DNA of 64,000 nt. Source: RYN-230 sp963720645. GTDB lineage: Bacteria; Actinomycetota; Actinomycetes; Streptosporangiales; Streptosporangiaceae. Under the pieces are notes generated by a model that made no database searches, was not told where the DNA came from, and worked only from the letters and a program-made list of their open reading frames with translations. The stretch is from assembly GCA_963720645.1 (NCBI GenBank), contig CAVRFX010000021.1, forward strand, positions 186,001 to 250,000, given 5' to 3'. Position 1 is the stretch's first letter, and the number at the start of each line of letters is the position of its first letter. Of the stretch, positions 1-8,684 are shown piece by piece. The translations under genes were made by a program, and so were the position numbers.

Positions 1-2290
1 CGCCGGTCGCGGGCCGTACCGCGACCCGGAAGCCGTGCACGTTGAACGTGACCGAGCGGCCCCGGCCGTCGCACGTCCCCTCGGCCTCCATCAGCTTCGC
101 GTCCGGCCTGCCGCCGGCCCGGAACCGGCGATCAGCCCGGCCAGCGTCCCGGCGGCCCGCAGCGTGGCCATCCCGGCCACGACGGTGCCGGTGGACCCGT
201 ACGCCCCCGTGTCGTGCTCGACCTCGTCGGTGTCCGCGGACACGATCTCGATGTCGTCCACGCCGCAGCCCAGCGCGCCCGCGGCGAGCTGCCGGTGCAC
301 GGTGGTGGTCCCGTTGCCGAACTCGGCCGTGCCGACCGAGAGCCGGTAGCCGCCGCCGCGGCGCTGCGCGATCCGCACGTGCGCCCGGTGGCCGCCGGGC
401 GGCACGGTATCCAGCATGGCCACCGCGAGACCGGTCCCGGCCCGCCACCCGTCCCCCGCGGGCACCGGCAGCCCCCGCCCGCTGCCCAGCGCCGCCGACA
501 CCAGGTCCAGGCACTCGGCCAGCCCGTAGGAGGCGATCTCCACGTCGTCGGGCTGGTCGCTGACCGACAGCAGCGCGTCGCCCGGGCGGACCACGTTCCG
601 GCGCCGGACGGCGAGCGGGTCGAGGCCGAGGATGCGGGCCAGCTCGTCCAGGGCGGATTCCACCGCGAACACGGTCTGGGACAGGCCGTACCCGCGGAAC
701 GCGCCGGCCGGGACCGTGTTCGTGTACGCGGCCCACGCGTCAGACCCGCTTGGCCGGGCAGCGGTACAGGCTGACCGCCTCGTTGCTGCTGTGGTGCAGC
801 ACGCCGCCGGCGTGGTTGCCGTAGGCGCCGGTGTCCGCGACCGTGCGCAGCTGCAGCGCGGTCAGCGTGCCGTCGCGGCGGGCCCCCAGCCGGACCGTGA
901 TCCGCATCGGGTGCCGGGTCGTGGCCGCGGTGAACTGCTCTTCCCGGGTGAACTCGAGCTGCACCGGCCGGCCGAGCCGCAGCACGGCCAGCGCGACCAC
1001 GTCCTCGGTGAGCATCTCCTGCTTGCCGCCGAACCCGCCGCCGACCCGCGCCGCGACCACCCGGACCTGGCTGCGCTCCAGCCCGAACAGCCCGCACAGC
1101 GCGTCGCGGGTCAGGAACGGGGTCTGCGAGCTGGTCCGCAGCACCAGCCGCCCGCCGTCCATCCAGCCGATCGTGGCGTGGGTCTCCAGGTGCACGTGCT
1201 GCACCCGCTGCACCCGGAACGTCTGCTCGTACGTGGTGGCCGCGGCCGCGAAACCTGCGGCTATGTCCCCGGTTCCGCCGTGAACTTCAGCCGCAACGTT
1301 CCGTTCCGGGTCATTCACGCCCGGCTGGGGCGCTATCCCGGGGTGCAGCACCGGCGCGCCGGGCGCCATGGCCTGGTCCGGGCCGAGGACGGCGGGCAGC
1401 ACGTCGTAGTCCACCCGGACCAGGGCCGCGGCCCGGCTGGCCGTGTCCGGGCGGTCGGCGACCACCGCCGCGACGCGCTGGCCGGCGAACCGCACGGTCC
1501 GGTCGAACAGCAGCGTGTCGCAGGCGTCGTCGCCCGGGTTGTGGTGGCGGGCGGTGGAGTAGCGTCCCGGCGGCGAGTCCGGGTAGCTGAACACCGCGGC
1601 CACCCCGGGCAGCGCCAGCGCGGCGCGCGGGTCGACCGAGCGGATCCGGGCGTGCGCGTGCGGGGAGCGCACCAGCTTCATGTGCAGCAGTCCCGGGATC
1701 GTGGTGTCCAGCGTGAACGCGGCCCGGCCGGTCACCACGTCCGGGCCGGCCGGAGCGGGCAGGCCCGCGCCGACGGGGTAACCGGGGCCAGCCGGCGGCC
1801 CCGGGGCCGCGGGCCGGGCCGGCACCACGGGGGACGGGGCGCTCGTTGCGGAGACAACCGGGCCGTCGCCGGCCCGCGGCAGGCCGGCCAGCGCGTCCGC
1901 GATGGAACCGTAGCCGGTACACCGGCAGATGTTGCCCTTGAACGCGCGGGGCAGGTCGGCCCGGTCCTCGCTGGTCAGCGCGGCCGCCGTCATGATCATC
2001 CCGGGGGTGCAGAACCCGCACTGGAAGGCCTGGGCGGCCAGGAAATCGGTGGCCGGGGACCCGGGGGCCAGCCCTTCGACCGTCGTCACGTCGCTGCCGC
2101 GCGCGCGCATCGCCGGGTAGATGCAGCTGTGCACCGGCACGCCGTCCACGTGCACGGTGCAGGCGCCGCAGTCGCCGGTGTCGCAGCCCTTCTTGACCCC
2201 GTGCCAGCCTTCCTCGCGCAGGAACGTGCGCAGGCACTGGCCGGGCCGCGGCTGCGTGCCGGCGGGCTGGCCGTTGATGCGCAGGGTCAT
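1..2290 (-). pseudogene. Xanthine dehydrogenase-type 2Fe-2S/molybdopterin fusion subunit, frameshifted and cut by window edge
   Basis: This is a xanthine dehydrogenase-family subunit acting in purine oxidation (hypoxanthine or xanthine to urate). The first ~150 residues are a 2Fe-2S domain with cluster motifs GCDTGDCGACTVHVDG and CGFCTPGM...CRCTGY. A linker leads into the molybdopterin domain, which includes VGGGFGGKQ. The reading frame breaks near 738-740, where one extra base puts a stop after CPAKRV; homology resumes as DAWAAYTNTVPAGAFRGYG. A second shift near 125-135 moves the frame to FRAGGRPDAKLMEAEG, which runs off the left edge. The start overlaps the stop of the upstream FAD-subunit gene (ATGA), so the two are coupled. 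Fusing the Fe-S and Mo domains while keeping FAD separate is less common than separate subunits. The frameshifts may be sequencing errors or real decay. The family is secure; the exact substrate is inferred from its neighbours. Confidence 0.85.
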
Positions 2291-3186
2291 GGCGGCGTTC
2301 CCGGGGTGTCACCCAGCTCCGCTGCCGTGCTGTCCTCGCGCAGCTCCGCTGCCGTGCTGTCCTCGCGCAGCTCCGCTGCGACCTCGGCGACGAACCGGCG
2401 GGTCATCGCGGCCCGCCAGGCCGGTGCCCCGTGCACGTCGTCGTGCCAGCTGAGCCGGGCCGGGTCCCGCGCGGCCCGGTCGAGCGCGGCGGCGGCTTCC
2501 CCGGGGGACGGCCGGCCGGGGAACCGGAGCTGGACCGGCCGGGGCGTGGCCGCGGTCACGGTGATGACCAGCCCCGGGCCGCTGGTCCGCCCGGTGACCA
2601 GCGCCGCCGACCGGCCCATCCGGGACAGCGACGCCTGCCGGAACGCGGTCCGGCTGCGCAGTGACGCGTCCGGCAGCGTGACCGAGCGGAGCAGCTCGCC
2701 CGGGCTCAGCACCGTGGTCCCGGGGCCGGTGACGAAGCTGGTGGCCGGGATCTCCCGGACGCCGCCGCCCGGCGACCACACGGTGGCGGTGGCGTCCAGG
2801 GACGCGGCCAGGGAGGTCATCGCGCCGGCGGGCAGCGCCAGGCAGAGGTTGCCGCCCACGGTGGCCATGTTCTGCACCTTGAACGAGGCCAGCAGGGCCT
2901 CGCAGCACTGGCGCAGCAGCGGGACCGCGGCCCAGGCGGCGGGGCCGGTCCGCAGGCTGGCTGGCCGCCACCGGGCGAGCTCCGTGATCGTGCAGGTCGC
3001 CGCGATCTCGAGGCCGCCGCGGCGCTCGGTCAGCGGGGGCCAGCCGAACCCGCGCAGGTCGAGCAGCCGCCGCAGGCCGGGCTGCGGCTCGGAGAAGAGC
3101 CAGGTTCCGCCGCCCAGCCAGGCGTCGCCCGGCTGCCAGAGGGCGCCGGGCGCCGGCCGGTAGTCGGTGATCGTGTCGAGGTCCAC
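2287..3186 (-). CDS. Xanthine dehydrogenase-family FAD-binding subunit
   Basis: FAD-binding subunit of a molybdopterin dehydrogenase (CO dehydrogenase flavoprotein/XdhB-type, FAD_binding_5), about 299 residues, the usual length for the family. Motifs include the FAD-contacting LGGGTWL near residue 25 and NMATVGGNLCLALPAG near residue 105. It passes electrons from the molybdenum centre through the Fe-S clusters to FAD and NAD or another acceptor. It is the fourth gene of the leftward purine operon and overlaps the start of the Fe-S/Mo subunit by 4 bases. The C-terminus carries a repeated AELREDSTA peptide encoded by a 27-bp tandem duplication, an add-on absent from typical members. It starts 16 bases downstream of the 8-oxoguanine deaminase gene. 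Confidence 0.87.
   Translation of the reverse strand: MDLDTITDYRPAPGALWQPGDAWLGGGTWLFSEPQPGLRRLLDLRGFGWPPLTERRGGLEIAATCTITELARWRPASLRTGPAAWAAVPLLRQCCEALLASFKVQNMATVGGNLCLALPAGAMTSLAASLDATATVWSPGGGVREIPATSFVTGPGTTVLSPGELLRSVTLPDASLRSRTAFRQASLSRMGRSAALVTGRTSGPGLVITVTAATPRPVQLRFPGRPSPGEAAAALDRAARDPARLSWHDDVHGAPAWRAAMTRRFVAEVAAELREDSTAAELREDSTAAELGDTPGTPP
2314..2379. repeat. 27-bp tandem repeat in the FAD-subunit C-terminus
   Basis: The unit starting cagctccgctgccgtgctg occurs twice exactly (2314-2340, 2341-2367) and a third time for 12 bases. It encodes a repeated acidic peptide at the end of the FAD-binding subunit. Because the unit is a multiple of three, copy number could vary without breaking the frame. 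Confidence 0.8.
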
Positions 3187-3202
3187 GGGCGTCAGGGTCC
3201 GG

Positions 3203-4558
3203 TCACGGGGCTCCGGCGATCACGGCGCTCGCCTTGGCCGCGGCCGCCGCGAGCTCGGCAGGATCGGCGGTGCGCAGCTCGCCGCCCGTCACCACCGGCC
3301 GGCCGCCCACGAACAGGTGCTCGAGGGTGGGTGCCCCGAACACGAGCATGGTCACCGGGTCGGCGATGCCCGCCCCGGGCAGCTGGTCCACCCGCCAGAC
3401 GGCCAGGTCGGCCGCCTTGCCGGGTTCCAGCGAGCCCAGCTCGGCGTCGCGGCCCAGGCAGCGGGCCCCGCCCATGGTCGCCATCCGCAGGCTGTCCCGG
3501 GCGCTGAGGGCCTGCGGGCCGCCGGCGTAGCGGGCGGCCAGCATGGCCTGGTGCAGCTCGTCGATCATCCGGCCCGACTCGTTGGACGCGTTGCCGTCCA
3601 CACCCAGCCCGACGGGCGCGCCCGCGTCGAGCAGCTTGCGGACCGGCGCGATACCCGATCCAAGGCGGCCGTTGGAGGTGGGGCAGTGGGCCACGCCGGT
3701 GCCGGTCGCGGCGAAACGCCCGACCGCCTCATCGGACAGGTGCACGCAGTGGGCCAGCCAGACGTCCGGGCCCAGCCAGCCCAGGTCCTCGGCGTACTGG
3801 GCGGGCGTGCGGCCGAAGGTGTCCAGGCAGAACTGCTCCTCGTCCGCGGTCTCCGCGATGTGCGTGTGCAGCCGCACCCCGGCCGCGCGGGCCAGCGCGG
3901 CGCAGTCGCGCATCAGCTCCCCGGTCACCGTGAACGGCGAGCAGGGCGCGACCGCGATGCGGGTCATGGAGTCCGGGGCCGGGTCGTGCCAGCGGTCGAT
4001 CGCGGCTTGCGAGGCGGCCAGGATCGTGTCGTGGTCCTCGACCACGGAGTCCGGCGGCAGGCCGCCGGACGACTCCCCCAGGTTCATCGAGCCGCGGGTC
4101 GGGTGGAAGCGCACCCCGATCCGCCGGGCGGCCAGGATCTCCGCCTCGAGCAGGTCGCCCGCGCCGGCCGGGAACACGTACAGGTGGTCCATGCTGGACG
4201 TGCAGCCGGTCAGGGCCAGCCAGGCCAGGTTGGCCGCGGCGGCCGCGCTCATCAGGTCCGGCGTCAGCCGGGCCCAGATCGGATACAGCGTCTCCAGCCA
4301 GCCGAACAGGGTGGCGTCGGTCGCGTAGCCGCGGGTGAGCCACTGGTACAGGTGCGAGTGGGTGTTGACCAGCCCGGGCGTGACGAGCCGCCCGGAGCCG
4401 TCGATCCGGGTGGCCCCGGCGAACTCGGGCGGCACCGGCCCGGGCCCGGCCGCGACGACCGTGCCCTGGTCCATGACCACGTGCCCGGACGGATACTCGC
4501 GGCCCGCCGGGTCAACGGTCGCGACGTAACAGTCACCGATAGCCACGGGTGCGGTCAC
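3203..4558 (-). CDS. 8-oxoguanine deaminase-like amidohydrolase
   Basis: Metal-dependent deaminase of the AtzC/SsnA/guanine deaminase superfamily, most like 8-oxoguanine deaminase, which makes urate from 8-oxoguanine. Visible metal and catalytic motifs are NTHSHLYQWLTRG, HTHIAETADEEQ, LAHCVHLSDEAV and GLGVDGNASNESG (metal-binding Asp). I chose GTG at 4558 because a strong AAAGGAGG lies 5 bases upstream; a longer ATG reading would start inside that ribosome site. It sits between uraH and the xanthine dehydrogenase FAD gene, so its product urate enters the same pathway. A triazine or other aromatic deaminase specificity is possible, but the context favours a purine. Length, about 451 residues, is normal. 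Confidence 0.82.
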   Translation of the reverse strand: MTAPVAIGDCYVATVDPAGREYPSGHVVMDQGTVVAAGPGPVPPEFAGATRIDGSGRLVTPGLVNTHSHLYQWLTRGYATDATLFGWLETLYPIWARLTPDLMSAAAAANLAWLALTGCTSSMDHLYVFPAGAGDLLEAEILAARRIGVRFHPTRGSMNLGESSGGLPPDSVVEDHDTILAASQAAIDRWHDPAPDSMTRIAVAPCSPFTVTGELMRDCAALARAAGVRLHTHIAETADEEQFCLDTFGRTPAQYAEDLGWLGPDVWLAHCVHLSDEAVGRFAATGTGVAHCPTSNGRLGSGIAPVRKLLDAGAPVGLGVDGNASNESGRMIDELHQAMLAARYAGGPQALSARDSLRMATMGGARCLGRDAELGSLEPGKAADLAVWRVDQLPGAGIADPVTMLVFGAPTLEHLFVGGRPVVTGGELRTADPAELAAAAAKASAVIAGAP

Positions 4559-4663
4559 GCCGCCTCCTTTCTGCACTGGAATGTCTCTACCCGCGGCGAG
4601 CGCCGTGAGGCATGGGGCCGGCTCACGGGCTCTGGCGCTGGCTCACGAGCCCCGGCACCCGGC

Positions 4664-5026
4664 TCACGAGCCGCGGTAGGTCGAGTAGGCGTAGGGGCTG
4701 AGCAGCAGCGGCACGTGGTGGTGCTCGGCCGGATCGGTGACCCGGAAGATGATCACGACTTCCGGGTAGAACGTCTCCGCCGCCGGGGACTGGGCCTTCA
4801 GGTAGGCCTCGGTCATGAAGATGATCCGGTAGATGCCGGGGCCCGCATCGGAGTCGGCGTCGGTGACCCCCGCGCCGGCGGCCAGGTCACTGACCCGCCC
4901 GTCCGCGTCGGTGCGGCGCCGGGTCAGCTCCTGCCAGTGGCCGCGGTCCTGCAGGCTGAGGGCCAGTTCCAGCCCGGCGGCCGGCCGTCCCGTGGTCGCG
5001 TCCAGCACGTGCGTCGAGATGCTCAT
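4664..5026 (-). CDS. uraH: 5-hydroxyisourate hydrolase (transthyretin-like)
   Basis: Hydrolyses 5-hydroxyisourate, the uricase product, to OHCU in the ureide pathway. The 120-residue protein has the family N-terminus STHVLDATTGRPA (first conserved His) and ends with the diagnostic YRGS tetrapeptide. A central stretch ETFYPEVVIIF...HHHVPLLLSPYAYSTY carries the other active-site residues. It is cytosolic. It lies 52 bases downstream of uraD and upstream of the 8-oxoguanine deaminase gene in the leftward operon. The start ATG has GGAGG about 12 bases upstream, a slightly long spacing. Assignment is secure. Confidence 0.93.
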   Translation of the reverse strand: MSISTHVLDATTGRPAAGLELALSLQDRGHWQELTRRRTDADGRVSDLAAGAGVTDADSDAGPGIYRIIFMTEAYLKAQSPAAETFYPEVVIIFRVTDPAEHHHVPLLLSPYAYSTYRGS

Positions 5027-5078
5027 GCCGTGGTCATGCCTCCTAGGGTCAGCGGACCAGTGGTCGCCGGAATGGTGA

Positions 5079-5765
5079 TCATCGGAATGCCTTGGCCAGC
5101 CGGAGCCGGACGATCTTCATGAGCTCGTCCCGGACCACCTCGCGCTCGGCCGCGGGATCGTGGCCCAGCCGGGTCTGGAGCGCGGCCAGCATGCTGGCCG
5201 CGGACATCCCGGTCGCGCAGATCAGGAACACATGCCCGAACCGTTCCTCGTAAGCGGCGTTGCCGGCCCGCAGCCCGGCCAGCACGTCCGCAGGGGCGTC
5301 CCGGGCGCCGGACTGTTCCTGGCGTGACCAGGCCGCCTCGGTGTCCGCGCGGCCGCCCCCGGGTTCCGCGTGGCCGCCCTCCGGTTCGGCGTGGTCGCCC
5401 TCCGGTTCCGCGCGGGCGCCGTCGGGTTCGGCGTGGTCGCCGATCCTCGGGTGGACGGCCAGGGCCTGCTCGATGTCCGGCCAGCCCAGTGCGCCGATCG
5501 CGGCGTCGGACGCGGCCACGAGCGCATCCAGCGTGCCGTAGGGCCGCCCGCTGACCAGCCGCCCGATCCAGCGCGTGCTGGCGCAGGCCGGCCGCAGCAG
5601 GCTGGCGGCCGTGGCGGCGGTGGCCCGGTCCAGGTCGGCGGCGGGCACGCGCCCGGGGCCAGTCACCTGGCCGGGGCCACTCAGCTGGCCGGCGCCAGTC
5701 ACCTGGCCCGCGCCGGGCCCGCGCCCGGCGCTGGTCGCCTGGCCGTCGCCGGTCAACCCGGCCAC
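5079..5765 (-). CDS. uraD: OHCU decarboxylase with repetitive inserts
   Basis: 2-oxo-4-hydroxy-4-carboxy-5-ureidoimidazoline decarboxylase, giving (S)-allantoin. Family motifs are VHPRIGDHA (catalytic His), SRQEQSGA, and YEERFGHVFLICATG. At 228 residues it is longer than the usual ~165. Two additions explain this: a Gly/Pro-rich N-terminal run made of imperfect GQVTGAG/GPGQVTGPG repeats, and an acidic insert of about 30 residues built from HAEPEG-type repeats after HPRIGDHAEP. The N-terminal repeats may be upstream non-coding sequence: a GTG at 5648 would start just before the conserved AADLDRATAA and is an alternative start. It is the first gene of the leftward operon. Confidence 0.88.
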   Translation of the reverse strand: MAGLTGDGQATSAGRGPGAGQVTGAGQLSGPGQVTGPGRVPAADLDRATAATAASLLRPACASTRWIGRLVSGRPYGTLDALVAASDAAIGALGWPDIEQALAVHPRIGDHAEPDGARAEPEGDHAEPEGGHAEPGGGRADTEAAWSRQEQSGARDAPADVLAGLRAGNAAYEERFGHVFLICATGMSAASMLAALQTRLGHDPAAEREVVRDELMKIVRLRLAKAFR

Positions 5766-5854
5766 CCCGGGTCGCAGTGCCTCATCCCGCCGACCCTAGC
5801 GCCACGCCCCCCTCAGAGCCCCCTGTGCGAGACTCAACCCGTGGCCCCCATCGT

Positions 5855-5902
5855 CAGCGCGGTGCATTTTTGCTGTCATAGCGCACACAATGCACCGCGC
5901 TG
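5855..5902. promoter_or_regulatory. Perfect 13-bp inverted repeat, candidate operator of the purine catabolism genes
   Basis: CAGCGCGGTGCAT (5855-5867) is exactly mirrored by ATGCACCGCGCTG (5890-5902) with a 22-bp AT-richer spacer; centre-to-centre distance is 35 bp. It lies between the divergent uraD and allB operons. The right arm covers the first ATG of the allB frame, so a repressor bound there would block allB directly. Family of the regulator is unknown; purine-catabolism repressors of the GntR, IclR (AllR-type) or PucR classes are candidates. Confidence 0.6.
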
Positions 5903-5928
5903 AGCCAGCGGCCGTCCGGGAGGTGCGG

Positions 5929-7359
5929 GTGGGTGAGGTCGCCGGGATCCGGGGGCGGCGGGTCGTCACGCCCGGAGGGGAACGGCCCGCGACCGTGCTG
6001 CTGCGCGGCGGGGTCATCACCGGGCTGGCCGGCTACGGCGACGCGCCGCCGGGCACCCTCACCCTGGCCCCGGACGAGGTACTGCTGCCGGGGCTGGTGG
6101 ACAGCCATGTGCACGTCAACGAGCCGGGGCGCACCGAGTGGGAAGGGTTCGCGACCGCGACCGCCGCCGCCGCGGCGGGCGGGGTGACCACGATCGTGGA
6201 CATGCCGCTGAACAGCATCCCGCCGACGGTGACCGTGCCCGCGCTGCACGCCAAGCAGGCCGCCGCGGCCGGCCAGCTCGCGGTGGACGTGGCGTTCTGG
6301 GGCGGGGCCGTGCCCGGCAACGTCGCCGACCTGCGCCCCCTGCACGACGCGGGCGTGGTGGGGTTCAAGTGCTTCCTGCTTCCCTCCGGCGTGGACGAGT
6401 TCCCCCCGCTGGACCGGGCCCAGCTCGGCGCGGCCATGACCGAGATCGCCAGCTTCGGCGGGCTGCTCATCGCGCACGCCGAGGACCCGGAAGTGATCGC
6501 GGCCGCGCCCGCCGCGCACGGCCGCCGGTACGCGGACTTCCTCGCTTCCCGGCCCCCCGAGGCCGAGCAGCGGGCCATCATGATGCTGCTGGAGCGGACC
6601 CGGCGGACCGGGTGCCGGACCCACATCGTGCACCTGGCCAGCGCGGCGGCGCTGCCCGCCGTCCGGGCGGCCCAGACGGCCGGGCTGCCGGTCACCGCCG
6701 AGACCTGCCCGCACTACCTCACGCTGCGCGCCGAGGACGTCCCCGATGGCGCCACCGAGTTCAAGTGCTGCCCGCCGATCCGGGACGGCGCCAGCCGTGA
6801 GGCGCTGTGGGCCGGACTTCTGGACGGCACGATCGGCTGCATCGTGTCCGACCACTCGCCGTGCCCGGTGGCGGCGAAACGGCTGGACACCGGGGACTTC
6901 GGTGCGGCCTGGGGCGGCATCGCGTCGGTCCAGCTCGGCCTGCCCGCGGTGTGGACCGAGGCCGCCCGGCGCGGCGTCGGCCTGGATCGCGTGGCGGCCT
7001 GGATGGCCGCCGGACCCGCCGCACTGACCGGCCTGGCTGACCGGGGCACGATCAGCCCCGGGCTGCGGGCCGACCTGTGCGTGTTCGCGCCGGACGAGGA
7101 GTTCGTGGTGGACCCGGCCGCTCTGCGGCACCGCAGCCCGGTCACCCCGTACGCGGGCCGGACCCTGCGCGGCGTGGTCCGCCAGACGTGGCTGGCCGGC
7201 CAGCCAGCCGGTGCGCCCAGGGGCGCGATCAGGACGGCCGTGGGGGCTGCCGCGAGCGCGGCCAGGACAGGCTCGGCCGGCGGGACGGCAGTGGGCGCGG
7301 CCAGGACGGGCCCGGAGGGCGTGACCGCCACCGGCGGGGTGCACGGAGGCGGGTCGTGA
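5929..7359 (+). CDS. allB: Allantoinase
   Basis: Hydrolyses allantoin to allantoate, opening the hydantoin ring. Cyclic amidohydrolase motifs are present: DSHVHVNEPGRTEWEGF (two metal His), GFKCFLLPSG (Lys that is carbamylated in this family), IAHAEDPE, THIVHLASA and IVSDHSPCP (metal Asp). Length fits the family apart from an Ala/Gly-rich tail of about 45 residues. The frame is open from ATG 5890, but that codon lies in the inverted repeat and has no ribosome site. GTG 5929 has GGGAGG 5 bases upstream and is preferred. The stop overlaps the GTG of the allantoicase gene (GTGA), implying translational coupling. Confidence 0.93.
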   Translation: MGEVAGIRGRRVVTPGGERPATVLLRGGVITGLAGYGDAPPGTLTLAPDEVLLPGLVDSHVHVNEPGRTEWEGFATATAAAAAGGVTTIVDMPLNSIPPTVTVPALHAKQAAAAGQLAVDVAFWGGAVPGNVADLRPLHDAGVVGFKCFLLPSGVDEFPPLDRAQLGAAMTEIASFGGLLIAHAEDPEVIAAAPAAHGRRYADFLASRPPEAEQRAIMMLLERTRRTGCRTHIVHLASAAALPAVRAAQTAGLPVTAETCPHYLTLRAEDVPDGATEFKCCPPIRDGASREALWAGLLDGTIGCIVSDHSPCPVAAKRLDTGDFGAAWGGIASVQLGLPAVWTEAARRGVGLDRVAAWMAAGPAALTGLADRGTISPGLRADLCVFAPDEEFVVDPAALRHRSPVTPYAGRTLRGVVRQTWLAGQPAGAPRGAIRTAVGAAASAARTGSAGGTAVGAARTGPEGVTATGGVHGGGS

Positions 7360-8553
7360 CCGGCAATCCCGCGGCCCGACCGGGCAGCGTGGCGGGACCG
7401 GACGGCCCGGCCGTCCCGGGCAGCACCGGGAAGGCGGACGTCCGCCTCCTGCCCGACGTGGCCAGCCGGGCGCTGGGCGGGGCGGTGCTCTACGCCAGCG
7501 ACGAGTTCTACGCGGACGCGCACAACCTCATCGACCCACGGCCGCCAGCCCACGACCCGGCGGAGTTCGGGGTCCGCGGCAAGATTTACGACGGCTGGGA
7601 GACCCGGCGCCGCCGGGAGCCCGGTGAGGACTTCGTCATCATCCGGCTCGCCGTGCCCGCTATCGTGCGCGCCGTCACGATCGACACCGCGCACTTCCGG
7701 GGCAACTACCCGCCGTCCGCCTCGGTCGATGGGGCCACGGTGCTCGGCTACCCCACGGCGGCCGAGATGCGGGCCGCCGCCTGGACCCCGCTGGCCGGTA
7801 AGACGGATCTCGGGGGCGACCGGGCCAACCTGGTGCCGGTCAGCGCGGCGGACCGGCTCGTCACTCACGTGCGGCTGACCATCCACCCCGACGGGGGCGT
7901 GGCCAGGCTGCGGGTCTACGGCGATGTGGTGCCCGATCCCCGGCGGCTGGGCGGCCGGGTCAACCTGGCCGCGACGTGCGCAGGCGGGCGGGTGGAGGCG
8001 TGCAGCAACATGTTCTTCTCCGCCCCGGCCAACGCGCTGGCCCCGGGACGGGCGCAGGTCATGTCGGACGGCTGGGAGACCGCACGCCGTCGCGATGACG
8101 GGCACGACTGGCTGGTCGTGCGGCTGGCGGTGCCGGGCGTGCTGCACCACGCCGTGATCGACACCAGCCGTTTCGCCGGCAACGCGCCCGGTCACGCCCG
8201 GCTCAGCGACGCCGATTCCGGCGCGGAACTGCTGCCCCGGACCCGGCTGATCCCGGACACCGAGCACCGGTTCCGGATCCGGGCCGGGTACGTGGGGGCC
8301 GGAGGGTGCCCGGGCCGGAGGCACCGGTACGGGGGAAGCCGTCACGGGAGACACCGGCACCGGGGAAGCCGCCCCCGGGGACGCTGCCACCGGGCTGGTC
8401 CGGCTGGACATCTATCCCGACGGCGGCATCTCGCGGCTGCGGCTGGTCGGCGAGGTGCCGCCGGAGCATCGCGAGGAGATCGCCCGGCGCTGGCTCGGCC
8501 TGCTGCCCGCGGACGTGGCCACCGCCGTGGACCGGGCTGAGTTCTTCGACTGA
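7356..8553 (+). CDS. alc: Allantoicase, single frameshift near the C-terminus
   Basis: Converts allantoate to ureidoglycolate and urea. Two homologous jelly-roll repeats are visible: the first with YASDEFYADAHNLI, YDGWETRRRR and VTIDTAHFRGN, the second with SNMFFSAPANAL, SDGWETARRR and AVIDTSRFAGN. After about residue 310 the frame enters a repetitive Gly-rich linker (8300-8390) and loses register by one base. The conserved end LVRLDIYPDGGISRLRLVG...RAEFFD is encoded in the next frame and stops at 8553. The linker consists of ACGGGGGA-type repeats, where an indel or a read error is likely. It starts inside the stop of allB. Identification is firm; functional integrity depends on the frameshift. 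Confidence 0.85.
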
Positions 8554-8560
8554 CCATCCG

Positions 8561-8616
8561 CCGGCCGGGCCGGGCCGGGCCGGCCGGACGGGCCGGGCCG
8601 GCTGGGCCGGGCTGGG
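8561..8616. repeat. Pure G/C tract of GGGCC units
   Basis: An almost uninterrupted run of gggcc and ggcc units follows the allantoicase stop codon and precedes the convergent kinase gene. It could fold into strong hairpins and may terminate both converging transcripts, though no T-run follows on either strand. Confidence 0.45.
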
Positions 8617-8684
8617 CACCGGCCGCCGCAGCGGGCGGGCCAGGTCCTGCGGTCCCGGGACAGCGTCAGCGCCGGGCGCAGCAT

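Noticed and set aside
632..3163. 843-codon plus-strand ORF over the xanthine dehydrogenase genes
   Set aside because: It is the antisense shadow of real genes. Its translation is low-complexity Arg/Gly/Ala without motifs, as expected for high-GC DNA.
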